From CAMDBL01 sp964498125 (GTDB taxonomy: Bacteria > Pseudomonadota > Alphaproteobacteria > Rhizobiales > Hyphomicrobiaceae), in NCBI GenBank assembly GCA_964498125.1, contig CAZCGE010000091.1, positions 1 through 25,586 on the forward strand: a stretch of 25,586 nucleotides of DNA, in the 5' to 3' direction. The notes beneath the pieces were generated by a model. It ran no database searches, had not been told where the DNA came from, and saw only the letters and a program-made list of their open reading frames with translations. The position numbers were made by a program, and so were the translations under genes. Within the stretch, counting starts at the first letter, position 1; every line of letters starts with the position of its first letter. Below are positions 8,878 to 16,050 of this stretch, one piece after another.

Positions 8878-8938
8878 ACTTGTGATGACTGCCGGGCGTC
8901 GAGAAGGGACAGCACCATAGAAGTGAAACACTCTGCTA

Positions 8939-8946
8939 ACTAATTT
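8939..8946. repeat. Target-site duplication, left copy
   Basis: ACTAATTT directly precedes the IS1595-family element and is repeated exactly at 10005-10012 just after it. An 8-bp duplication is the size expected for this family. Confidence 0.93.
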
Positions 8947-10004
8947 GGCTCTGTTCGCGTTGAATATGGAACAGCCTGATTGGTAGCGCTCAGTGAGGCA
9001 CGGCGGATGGCGTCGGATCACCAGAGCGGGGCCTCGACGATGCGCGCAGCCGATTTCCAGAAGCTGCTTGGGCAGCTGGCCGGCCTCGATGCAGGGCAAC
9101 GCAAGGCTGCCCTGAGGGTGCTGTCGGGCATCGACGAAGGCCAGCAGGCGATCGAGATTTTGGAGGCGGCGAGCACGGCCGGGCCGCAGTGTCCGCACTG
9201 CGGGCACGCGCATGTGCAGCCCTGGGGTCAGTCCAACAAGCTGCAGCGCTGGCGGTGCCGGTCGTGCCGCATCACCTTCAATGCCCTGACCGGCACGCCG
9301 CTGGCCGGGCTGCGCAAGCGCGAGTTCTGGCTGGAGCACGGTCGAGGGCTGGTCGAAGGCGCCAGCCTGCGCACCGTGGCGGCGCGATGCGGGGTTGCCT
9401 TGTCGACGTCGTTTCGCTGGCGACATCGGCATTTGCAGGCGTCCAGGAGTGTTCAGCCGGCTGTTCTGGCCGGCATCGTCGAGGCCGACGAGACCTATTT
9501 CCTGGTCTCGGCCAAGGGCTCGCGCAAGCTGGTCGGGCGGGTGGCACGGTCACGCGGGGTCAAGGCCAGCAAGCCCGGATTGTCGAGCGAGCAGATCCCC
9601 GTCCTGATTGCCCGCGAACGCAACGGCGCCACTGTGAGCAGCGTCCTCGTCGACCGCAGCGAGGCGGCCATGAAGCCGCATCTGCAGCCCATTCTGGCCA
9701 AGGATTGCCTGCTTGTCTCCGACGGCGCCAAGGCCTACGGAGCGCTCGCCCGCACACTCGATATCAGCCACGTCGGCCTCAATACGAGCGACGGCATCTA
9801 TCACATCCAGAACGTCAACTCATACACCAGCGGCCTGAAAGGCTGGATGGCGCGTTTCAAAGGCGTCGCCACCAAGAACCTGCCCACCTATCTGGGCTGG
9901 CACCGTTTGATGGCGCGCGCCGCCGAAACATTGACCGCAGAAGCCTATCTCACGGCCGCTGCCGCATGAGCCGGGAACCTTCCATAGCCAACGCGAACAG
10001 AGCC
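8947..10004 (+). mobile_element. Complete IS1595-family insertion sequence (1058 bp)
   Basis: Both ends are visible. The left inverted repeat (8947-8969) starts GGCTCTGTTCGCGTTG, and the right one (10004 back to 9982) is the same apart from two mismatches over 23 bases. The element is flanked by the identical 8-bp duplication ACTAATTT. It carries one intact transposase gene and no passenger gene. Perfect duplications and an open transposase frame suggest a fairly recent insertion. It interrupts no gene but sits in the regulatory region between two divergent transcription units. Confidence 0.95.
9007..9969 (+). CDS. IS1595-family transposase
   Basis: A DDE-type transposase of about 320 residues. 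The N-terminal helical region leads into a zinc ribbon (CPHCGH about 22 residues before CRSC) and then the ISXO2-like catalytic domain. First Asp: EADETYF. Second Asp: LLVSDGAKAY. The third acidic position is replaced by Asn in QNVNSYTSGLKGW, followed by Lys, matching the DDNK pattern described for several IS1595 subgroups (ISNwi1/ISSod11-like). The block RFKGVATKNLPTYLGWHRL is also typical of those. ATG at 9007 is preferred; the frame is open from a TTG at 8980, and an ATG at 9040 is also possible. The frame is intact with no sign of decay. Confidence 0.94.
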   Translation: MASDHQSGASTMRAADFQKLLGQLAGLDAGQRKAALRVLSGIDEGQQAIEILEAASTAGPQCPHCGHAHVQPWGQSNKLQRWRCRSCRITFNALTGTPLAGLRKREFWLEHGRGLVEGASLRTVAARCGVALSTSFRWRHRHLQASRSVQPAVLAGIVEADETYFLVSAKGSRKLVGRVARSRGVKASKPGLSSEQIPVLIARERNGATVSSVLVDRSEAAMKPHLQPILAKDCLLVSDGAKAYGALARTLDISHVGLNTSDGIYHIQNVNSYTSGLKGWMARFKGVATKNLPTYLGWHRLMARAAETLTAEAYLTAAAA

Positions 10005-10012
10005 ACTAATTT
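10005..10012. repeat. Target-site duplication, right copy
   Basis: ACTAATTT directly follows the right inverted repeat of the IS1595-family element and is identical to 8939-8946. Confidence 0.93.
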
Positions 10013-10028
10013 ATGCCCAGCCCTCGTG

Positions 10029-10057
10029 TTGACATCCTGGCGAAGATGGCATGTAAA
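10029..10057 (+). promoter_or_regulatory. Likely sigma-70 promoter of the dehydrogenase gene
   Basis: A perfect TTGACA (10029-10034) and TGTAAA (10052-10057, 4/6) are spaced by exactly 17 bases. This is the best sigma-70-like site noticed in the window. It lies 25 bases beyond the right end of the IS and about 170 bases before the dehydrogenase ATG, so it predates the insertion and probably still works. Confidence 0.5.
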
Positions 10058-10225
10058 TTCCGGCTGGAGCCGAGAGGCTTCCGTCACGATCGCCTTGAGG
10101 ATTCGCGCAACGAACTTGAATACGCTTGCGGATATCCTGAAACTCCGAACTCTCGAGACAACCACTGACAGGCGCTACCGCAAGCGCCAACCGCACTCCT
10201 CCCGACAATCGGACAGACACATACG

Positions 10226-11350
10226 ATGGAGGCTGCTTTGGCAGGCAACAGCGATCGGCCGACAGTTGCTATTGTCGGCGCAGGCATCGGCGGTGTCTAT
10301 CTCGTGGCCATGATGGGGCTTGTCGGCTGCAAAGTGCGGTTGAATGATATCGACGACTCCAAACTCGTGGATCTTCGCGAGTCCAAGGGCATCGAGGTGG
10401 AAGGGCCGGGCGGCGGGTTCGCCCCGCTCGAACTGGCCACAACTGATCTGAAGGCTTCAACAGACGGTGCCGATATCATCGTCGTGGTGACGGGAGGCAA
10501 CTTCCAGGAGAAGGTCGCCCAGTCCCTTGGCCCGCTGCTGCGCGACGGCCAGTTAATCCTGTTGGTCCAGGGCAACACAGGTGGATCGCTGATTGTACGC
10601 CGTGCGCTCGACAAGGTAGGCTGCAATGCCAGAGTCGATATTGCCGAAATGGACAACTATCCGATGTCGGCATGGAGGCGCGGGCCGGCGCGAATCGCTC
10701 CGATCGTGATTAAACGCGGGTTGCAGATCGCAACGTTTCCTGGGAATCGCATCGACGCCGTGTTTCCACGACTTGCATCCCTGTTTCCGACCGCTGTCCC
10801 GGCACCCAATGTCGTCTACACTGGCTTCGTGAATGCCAACGCAATGCTGCACGTCGCCAACTGCGTCGGCAATGCCGGCCTCATCGATCGCGGCGGCGAC
10901 TACAAATTCTACGCTGAAGGCGTGACTCCGATGGTCGCGCGACTGTACGAGGCGATTAACGCCGAACGTGTCGCAATCGCTGCTGCGCTGGGTGCTAACG
11001 TACCGGACTTGGCGGAGTGGTTTTATCTGACATACGGCGTGCGGGAAAAGACGCTTACCGAGACATGCCAGAAACTAACATTCAACAGCGACGGTCCCTA
11101 TCAGGCCACCGGCACGCCGAAATCGTTCGAGCATAAATATGTTGCCGAGGATGTACCGGCGGGCTTGATTCCGATGAGCGCAATCGGCGACGCAGTGGGT
11201 GTGCCAACACTAGCGATCGATGCAACAATCGAGATCGCACGGTGTATGGCTGGGACCGACTTCTCGACCAACGCTCGAACGCTTGAGCGTCTTGGTTTGG
11301 CAGGAATGGATGTAGAGCAAATCAGACGCGTTATGGAGGCCGGCTTTTGA
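10226..11350 (+). CDS. NAD(P)-dependent octopine/opine dehydrogenase-family protein
   Basis: A 374-residue two-domain oxidoreductase. The N-terminal Rossmann domain has VAIVGAGIGGVYLVAMM (glycine-rich loop at 18-23) and a second-strand Asn-Asp (NDID, 40-43) that would contact the adenosine ribose. The C-terminal all-helical domain from about residue 195 has NANAMLHVANCVGNAG (203-218) and YAEGVTPMVARLYEAINAER, both characteristic of the octopine/nopaline dehydrogenase C-terminal family; His209 is the likely catalytic His. Known members reductively join an amino acid to a 2-oxo acid, or run in reverse, but many environmental relatives have unassigned substrates. Domains also resemble ketopantoate reductase, a less likely alternative. 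ATG at 10226 has no strong ribosome site. It is divergent from importer operon 1, whose family includes opine importers. Confidence 0.85.
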   Translation: MEAALAGNSDRPTVAIVGAGIGGVYLVAMMGLVGCKVRLNDIDDSKLVDLRESKGIEVEGPGGGFAPLELATTDLKASTDGADIIVVVTGGNFQEKVAQSLGPLLRDGQLILLVQGNTGGSLIVRRALDKVGCNARVDIAEMDNYPMSAWRRGPARIAPIVIKRGLQIATFPGNRIDAVFPRLASLFPTAVPAPNVVYTGFVNANAMLHVANCVGNAGLIDRGGDYKFYAEGVTPMVARLYEAINAERVAIAAALGANVPDLAEWFYLTYGVREKTLTETCQKLTFNSDGPYQATGTPKSFEHKYVAEDVPAGLIPMSAIGDAVGVPTLAIDATIEIARCMAGTDFSTNARTLERLGLAGMDVEQIRRVMEAGF

Positions 11351-11959
11351 GGCCCGCCAGCGACTTGATGAATGTGAGAGGCTGCTGCGCAAGACCGAAG
11401 CGGCGCAAGACAGCTCCTGTGAAGGGTTCCGGATGCCGGCCCGCACGGAGGCAGCCACGCGCACCGGGGCCGGCGTCGGGAAGCCGTATTCAGAAGCCGA
11501 CATTTGCCCGCGTGCGACCGGCGCCGCTCGTCGCATCGATGATCACGTCCGCTGAGCGGGGTATCGCGTCGACCTGGTTGGCGTCCCAGGCCGGATCCAT
11601 TCTCTCCGCTATCTTGATGGCGTCCAGCGCTTGACTCTACGTCAGGTTCCCGATCAATTCTTCCATCAGAGGGTTGGCGCGCGACGCGAGTGACCCAATG
11701 CGGAGATACGGTGCAATGCAGCATTGGGTACGGAGCCCGATTGATTCCGGACATGCCGGCACTGCGGCCAGGCAGGATTGGCGCCGTGCGAGTTACTGTT
11801 CCTTTTCACTGGCGCCGACTGCCGGGTAGCGGCTCGCAGCAGTTGTGTTGAGAGTAGGTGCCCGCCTTGCCCGGGGCATCCCGGTCGGCAAGCCGCCGCG
11901 CGATCGGGCACGACCGCACGGCGGCACAACCATTCGGGCTCTCCGCCCCGAGCGCGGCC
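11351..11959. other. Gene-poor stretch containing repeat copy 2
   Basis: Apart from repeat copy 2, no gene is supported. Several short open frames cross this segment on both strands, but none has a ribosome site or recognisable domain. This part and the following 700 bases look like decaying DNA. Confidence 0.5.
11495..11697 (+). repeat. Dispersed ~200-bp repeat, copy 2
   Basis: Same orientation as copies 1 and 3. Its last 70 bases are nearly identical to copy 3, including TTGACTCTACGTCAGGTTCC and GGCGCGCGACGCGAGTGACC; the middle is more diverged. It begins 144 bases after the dehydrogenase stop. On the minus strand copies 2 and 3 both read VTRVAR-PSDGRIDREPDVESS in one frame, but no start or full-length gene supports coding. 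Confidence 0.82.
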
Positions 11960-12321
11960 TCAGACCTGCACACCGAAGATGACGTGCACGATGCGCTGCA
12001 CCTCGCGGAACCGCGTCGCATCGAGCGTGTAGGTCACCTCGACCATTCGATCCCTCGGCCTGTCGATCTCGAAGGCGAGCCGTGCGGGAGTGAACTCGAC
12101 GAGGCAGAGCCTGAAGTGGCCAGCGAAGGTGTAGGGTCGTGTGTCTCGATGTAGCAGACGCCGCTGTCGTCGGCGTCCTCGAACTGGCGCTGAACGAACG
12201 GGTAGTGTTGGAGGGGCGCCGATAGATTGAAATCGTCGCCGGGGTCTTGCGTGTTGAACGAGACCTGGAAGTACTGATCATCGAAGTTAGCGACCGACAC
12301 GTAAGGGGCGTGGAGTTTCAT
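11960..12321 (-). pseudogene. Small unrecognised gene broken by a single-base frameshift
   Basis: Two minus-strand frames join into one plausible protein of about 120 residues. The first, from ATG at 12319-12321, starts MKLHAPYVSVANFDDQYFQV and continues through FNLSAPLQHYPFVQRQFED to GVCYIETHDP. At about 12131-12138 the frame must shift by one base (a base appears to be missing in a C-run), after which it reads YTFAGHFRLCLVEFTPARL and later EVTYTLDATRFREVQRIVHV, ending in TGA at 11960-11962. Codon use on both sides is that of a real GC-rich gene, and the total span of 362 bases is one short of a multiple of three. A purine-rich AGGAG lies 12 bases upstream of the ATG. I do not recognise the family. 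A sequencing error is an alternative to genuine inactivation. Confidence 0.6.
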
Positions 12322-12430
12322 GAAGTCACGTTGCTCCTGCAAGGGTCAGTCATGAGGCCGGGCGGAACAGGAGCCGCGCCGGCGATCGAACCGGCCGGCT
12401 CCCTGGTCGGGTGCCTCGGACTCCCACCAG

Positions 12431-12677
12431 ACGCCGCGCTTTCCGTTCCGCGGCGTCAATTCCAAAGACGCCGTGATCCGCTTCGTCGGGCTGTCGACCA
12501 TGCCGGCGCAGGTCCGTGCGCAGGCCGCCGCCGACATCATCCACCTGCTGGAAGAGCCCCACCTGAAGCATCGCATCGCCGCCCGCTTTCCGCTGGACAA
12601 GATCGTCGAGGCGCACGAGCTGCAGGACCGGCCGCGTCGTCGGCAAGGCGCTGATCGATGTGGCCGATCTCGGCTGA
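12431..12677 (+). pseudogene. 3' remnant of a zinc-type alcohol dehydrogenase/quinone oxidoreductase gene
   Basis: The plus strand reads TPRFPFRGVNSKDAVIRFVG, then AAADIIHLLEEPHLKHRIAA and RFPLDKIVEAHELQD. This is the C-terminal end of NADPH:quinone oxidoreductases of the MDR superfamily, where the usual ending is AHELQDSGRVVGK. At about 12629 one extra base shifts the frame; the expected ending GRVVGKALIDVADLG and TGA (12675-12677) then follow in the next frame. The catalytic and nucleotide-binding parts are absent upstream, so the copy is both truncated and frameshifted. The left boundary is approximate. It ends 3 bases before the stop of the convergent cyclase gene. Confidence 0.65.
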
Positions 12678-12680
12678 CCT

Positions 12681-13634
12681 CTACTTGATCGCCTGTGGAT
12701 TGATCGGCGAGCCGGTGCCGCCGTCGATCACCAGCGGTGGCGCGCAGAAGAAGAACTCGTAGACCTTGTCGGCGGCGCAGTCCTTGGCCAGCTCCGACAG
12801 GTCGAAGATCTCGCCCATGGTCAGGCCCATGGCCGGTATCACCACCCAGTGCCAGGGCTGCTGCGCTTCTTGCGTCTCGTTGGGCCGCACCTCGACGCCC
12901 CACGTGTCTGTGCAGATCGCGGCGATCTCCTTGGCATGGCTCCAGTAGCAGTTCTCGAATTTGACCCCAGGAGCATCGCCTCCGGCGTAGTTGCCCCAGC
13001 CGCCGGCCGCGCGCACGCGCTCCATGTGGCCGGTGCGGATCAGGACGAAATCGCCCTTGCGGATCTCGACCTTCTGCGCCTTGGCGACCGCGTCGAGCTC
13101 GTCGTTGGAGATGCCGTAGCCGTCGGGCAGCGAGTCGATCTTCTTGTGGCGCGCGATATCGAGCAGCACGCCGCGGCCGACCATCTTGTTGCGCGAGGCG
13201 GTGATGGCGTTCTTCTGCAGACCTCGCGAATCGGCGAGCTTGGCCGAATAGCCATTGTACATCTTGTCGTCGAGAAAGATGTGGCCGAGTGCATCCCAGT
13301 GCGTGGCGCATTGGATCGGCATGTTGATGGCGTCGTCGGCGTAGCGGCAGCGGTTCCACTCGTCCTGGTTGCCCGAAACCGCGTCGGTGCCGGTGGCGAT
13401 CATGGTGTGGATCGGATTCCAGCGGCCGTCGGCGCCCTTCTGCGGGCCCTGGCTGTTGAGCGGTATGCCGAGCGAGAACACCTGGCCCTTCCGGATCAGC
13501 TGCCCGGCCCCGACGATGTCCTTGGGCGTGATGTGGTTGAGCGTGCCGATCTCGTCGTTGGCGCCCCAGCGGCCCCAGTTCGAGAGTTTCTTGGCCGCCT
13601 CGTAGATCGCGGCCTTACCGACCTTGATATCCAT
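12681..13634 (-). CDS. Cyclase family protein (kynurenine formamidase-like metal hydrolase)
   Basis: A 317-residue hydrolase of the cyclase/KynB-like family (Pfam Cyclase). These enzymes are Zn- or Mn-dependent amidohydrolases acting on formamides, isatin and related cyclic amides. The metal motif is THWDALGH (111-118), giving ligands His112, Asp114 and His118, equivalent to the family HxGTHxDxxxH. Other typical stretches are GANDEIGTLNHITP near the N-terminus, RGVLLDIARHK, KGDFVLIRTGHME (after the central region) and the late HWVVIPAMGLTMGE. The start ATG (13632-13634) is backed by GGAGG seven bases upstream, the strongest ribosome site in this part; a longer frame to 13862 has no support. 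It lacks a signal peptide, so it is probably cytoplasmic. It stands alone on the minus strand. The substrate is unknown. Confidence 0.92.
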   Translation of the reverse strand: MDIKVGKAAIYEAAKKLSNWGRWGANDEIGTLNHITPKDIVGAGQLIRKGQVFSLGIPLNSQGPQKGADGRWNPIHTMIATGTDAVSGNQDEWNRCRYADDAINMPIQCATHWDALGHIFLDDKMYNGYSAKLADSRGLQKNAITASRNKMVGRGVLLDIARHKKIDSLPDGYGISNDELDAVAKAQKVEIRKGDFVLIRTGHMERVRAAGGWGNYAGGDAPGVKFENCYWSHAKEIAAICTDTWGVEVRPNETQEAQQPWHWVVIPAMGLTMGEIFDLSELAKDCAADKVYEFFFCAPPLVIDGGTGSPINPQAIK

Positions 13635-14025
13635 GACGTTCCTCCGTTGATCGCTGCGTGGGCAGCTCGCGTGCCGAGCGGCACGCGAGCTGCAGGATAG
13701 GCCCGCGCGCCCGGCGCGGGGGGCAACGGTGCGATGCAATTCGGGAGCCGCACCCATGCAATGGCGCTGGTCGTCACGCCGCGCCCCCGACCGAATAGGG
13801 GTGTGCATCGGCGCTGGCGGCTGACCCAGTAAAGGCGCGCCACGGGCACTGTCCAACGTCACGCGGACTGAGTGCCGCGATTACAAACCATCAATACACA
13901 CAGGCATAAACGGCGTCCTCGATCGTCTCACGTCGGGGCGGGGGGCAGGGTTGCACGCCTTGGTGGGCTCGGCAACGCGTTTGGTGACTTCGGGAACTAA
14001 CACCGTTGCCATGAGGTGAACGTAG

Positions 14026-14037
14026 GGTTGCGCAACC
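14026..14037. promoter_or_regulatory. Perfect 12-bp palindrome, possible operator
   Basis: GGTTGCGCAACC is fully self-complementary and lies about 170 bases before the cupin start in the divergent region. A regulator dimer could bind here, but the site could also occur by chance. Confidence 0.3.
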
Positions 14038-14169
14038 GCCTATCCAGACGCGATCCTGAGTTTGAATTCTTCAGCGTAAGCAACGGGGCGATAGCAGGGC
14101 CGCTCCCAGGACGGCGCTGACAAGCCCATATGAGGATTTTTCTTCACGATTGGCTCACGGCATGCTTGA

Positions 14170-14186
14170 TTGACACACGTTGTCAA
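14170..14186. promoter_or_regulatory. Inverted repeat TTGACA-N5-TGTCAA ahead of the cupin gene
   Basis: Two perfect 6-bp arms flank CACGT, ending 23 bases before the cupin ATG. The left arm is also a consensus -35 hexamer, but no -10 fits before the start codon, so an operator is the likelier role. Confidence 0.35.
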
Positions 14187-14209
14187 GACGCAACGACAGG
14201 AGGACGCCC

Positions 14210-14641
14210 ATGGCCCTGCAGATGCAAGTGCTGAACGCCCAGGCGGTGCCAGAGAACAACAAGGCGCTCTACGAGTTGATCATCGACAACGCCACGGTCC
14301 GCGTCTCGCGCTGGCTATTCAAGCCCGGCCAGATGTCGGGCTGGCATCACCATGAGCTCGACTACATGGGGCTGCATTCAACGCGCAACCTGCTGCGCTA
14401 CGAGATGCCCGACGGCCGCGTGGAGACCAAGGACCAGGTCGGCATCTCGGGCTTCATCAAGGCCGGCGCGGAGCACAACGTGACCAACGTCGGCGCCAAT
14501 GACGCCGAGGCCTACGAGATCGAGTTCAAGCTTTCGGCCGACTATGCTGGACACATCGTAGCCGGCATTCCCCCAGCAGGCGCAGACGAACGCGAGACTA
14601 CGTGGCCGAGATTGCCCCAGCAACCTCTGTCGGCAGGTTGA
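14210..14641 (+). CDS. Small single-domain cupin protein
   Basis: A 143-residue cupin barrel. Motif 1 is GQMSGWHHHELDYMGL, with His46-His48 and Glu49 as likely metal ligands. Motif 2 is GFIKAGAEHNVTN, with His89 as the remaining ligand. Such small cupins act as dioxygenases, isomerases or ligand sensors. ATG at 14210 has an AGGAGG at 14198-14203, six bases upstream; the frame is open to 14180 but those codons overlap the TTGACA-N5-TGTCAA inverted repeat. The last 20 residues (Pro/Gln-rich) extend beyond the barrel and may be disordered. No partner is close downstream: the next gene starts 545 bases later. Its role is unknown. Confidence 0.87.
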   Translation: MALQMQVLNAQAVPENNKALYELIIDNATVRVSRWLFKPGQMSGWHHHELDYMGLHSTRNLLRYEMPDGRVETKDQVGISGFIKAGAEHNVTNVGANDAEAYEIEFKLSADYAGHIVAGIPPAGADERETTWPRLPQQPLSAG

Positions 14642-15186
14642 GCGCGCGATCTGAGCCACCGACGCGCCGGCTCGGGTAGCTCGTGACAATGGCAGATCCC
14701 CATAGCGCAATTAGGTTCGTGGTGCCTGCCCGAACAGCCGCACGTCTACACGCCGGATGCCGCTCGGTTGGTATCAGGACATCCACCGAGCTGATCCCGG
14801 GAGTTGGGTCAGCCCCCGGTTTTGACATCGCCTAATCCGATTTCGACGCTTCAGAAGCAGTTCGCTTGCGCTCGTCTCTCTCGACCTTGCCTGCCGAGGT
14901 CCTGCCCCGACTTTTCCGTGATGCTCACCACCACGGCTTTTGACCGCAGCAGCTCACGGTGGCTTGGGAACAGCGACCTGATCGCCGATCCCGAAGGGCC
15001 TACCTCCATCTCCAGTACAGTTGCGCAGCGCCGTTTGAACCGGCGTTACTCGTGACACAAGACCCGATTCGCACCAAGACACATACGGAGGTTGCGCGGC
15101 CGAGGCACATCCGGTTACGATCATTGCGTTATCAGCGGTCACGAAGCCAGTCAGCTAATATCACATAGATTTCTGGAGTGCCGACC
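14642..15186. other. Intergenic stretch without recognised features
   Basis: There are 545 bases between the cupin and CmcJ-like genes. Short open frames exist on both strands but show no domain, ribosome site or gene-like codon use. No repeat copy, clear promoter or terminator was identified. Confidence 0.5.
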
Positions 15187-16050
15187 ATGAGCCAGCACGC
15201 AACGGAGGCTTCCACGTCATCAGGAATAGAGGCGCCCATCGTCTATCTCGTAGACACGGGCGAAACGCCGGTTTTCCATCAGACTCGCACGGCCGCGGAC
15301 ACAATAACGATGGCGGGCACGCGCGAGAAGAAGGTGATGAACGTTCGGAATGGACGTCTGCATCCGAGTAATTTCTCCCTCGACGTCGAAGGTTTTGTCC
15401 TTGCGGAGCATGCCACCAAGGTCGTGGATTTCTTCGACGATGCGGAACTAACCTCAGTCTATACACCCGAGCTCGAAAAGCTCGTTGCCATGTACACCAG
15501 TGCGTCCAAGGCGGTCGTGTTCGATCACACACGTCGTTCGAGCGCTGCGGCGACCCGAGACAAACACAACGCGCGCGATCCCGTCAGCGCAGCGCACGCC
15601 GACTATACCGATCAGTCGGCGGCACAGAGGCTCAGGGATGTGTTGGGGGACAAGGCCGAAGGCCGGCTGACCAGACGCTTTGCCATCGTCAATGTCTGGC
15701 GCTCCATGAACGGTGTCATTCAGGAGTGGCCCCTGGCCGTGTGCGATGCTCGCAGCATCAAGGCTGAACACATGCACAAAATCGTGCGCAGCGCACCTCA
15801 TCGAGACGAACCGTCATTCGAGTATCGCCGCGCCAGCGAAACACTCCATGCGTCCTACAACGCCAGTCATCGCTGGTTCTATTTTCCAAACATGAACCGG
15901 AACGAAGCGTTGATGTTCAAGAACTACGATTCGCTGACGGACGGTACCGCGCGGTACTCAATGCATACGGCTCTGGAAGACCCCACTAGCCCGCCCAATC
16001 CTGCGCCGCGCGAAAGCATCGAGAGCCGGGTCTTCGCGTTCTACGACTAG
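15187..16050 (+). CDS. CmcJ/NvfI-family putative Fe(II)/2-oxoglutarate oxygenase
   Basis: A 287-residue protein of the CmcJ/NvfI (asaB-like) family, known from cephamycin biosynthesis and fungal natural-product pathways, where characterised members are non-haem iron oxygenases. Visible family blocks are VVFDHTRR (110-117), HADYTDQSA (137-145), RFAIVNVWRSMN (164-175), PLAVCDARSI (182-191), RWFYFPNMNRNEALMFKNYDS (about 229-249) and MHTALEDP (259-266). The HxD pair His137/Asp139 and the distal His260 are the likely iron ligands. ATG at 15187 is placed by a GGAG eight bases upstream; a GTG at 15178 overlaps that site. It is monocistronic here. No other antibiotic-biosynthesis genes are seen, so a catabolic or detoxifying hydroxylation is as likely as natural-product tailoring. 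Confidence 0.87.
   Translation: MSQHATEASTSSGIEAPIVYLVDTGETPVFHQTRTAADTITMAGTREKKVMNVRNGRLHPSNFSLDVEGFVLAEHATKVVDFFDDAELTSVYTPELEKLVAMYTSASKAVVFDHTRRSSAAATRDKHNARDPVSAAHADYTDQSAAQRLRDVLGDKAEGRLTRRFAIVNVWRSMNGVIQEWPLAVCDARSIKAEHMHKIVRSAPHRDEPSFEYRRASETLHASYNASHRWFYFPNMNRNEALMFKNYDSLTDGTARYSMHTALEDPTSPPNPAPRESIESRVFAFYD

Larger units (their letters stand above)
8685..8946. other. Leader region of importer operon 1, cut by the IS1595 insertion
   Basis: This is non-coding sequence between the binding-protein start and the left end of the insertion sequence. It is followed on the other side of the IS by 10013-10225. Rejoined, the two pieces form a divergent intergenic region of about 480 bases between importer operon 1 and the dehydrogenase gene. 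Confidence 0.55.
13635..14209. other. Divergent intergenic region between the cyclase and cupin genes
   Basis: There are 575 bases without a supported gene, with divergent genes on both sides, so it should hold both promoters. Two symmetric sites were noted (14026-14037 and 14170-14186). I could not pick a convincing sigma-70 promoter for either gene. Confidence 0.5.

Noticed and set aside
10013..10168. 51-codon open frame starting at the ATG next to the IS1595 duplication
   Set aside because: It has no ribosome site, overlaps the likely promoter of the dehydrogenase gene and shows no recognisable family, so it is not called as a gene.
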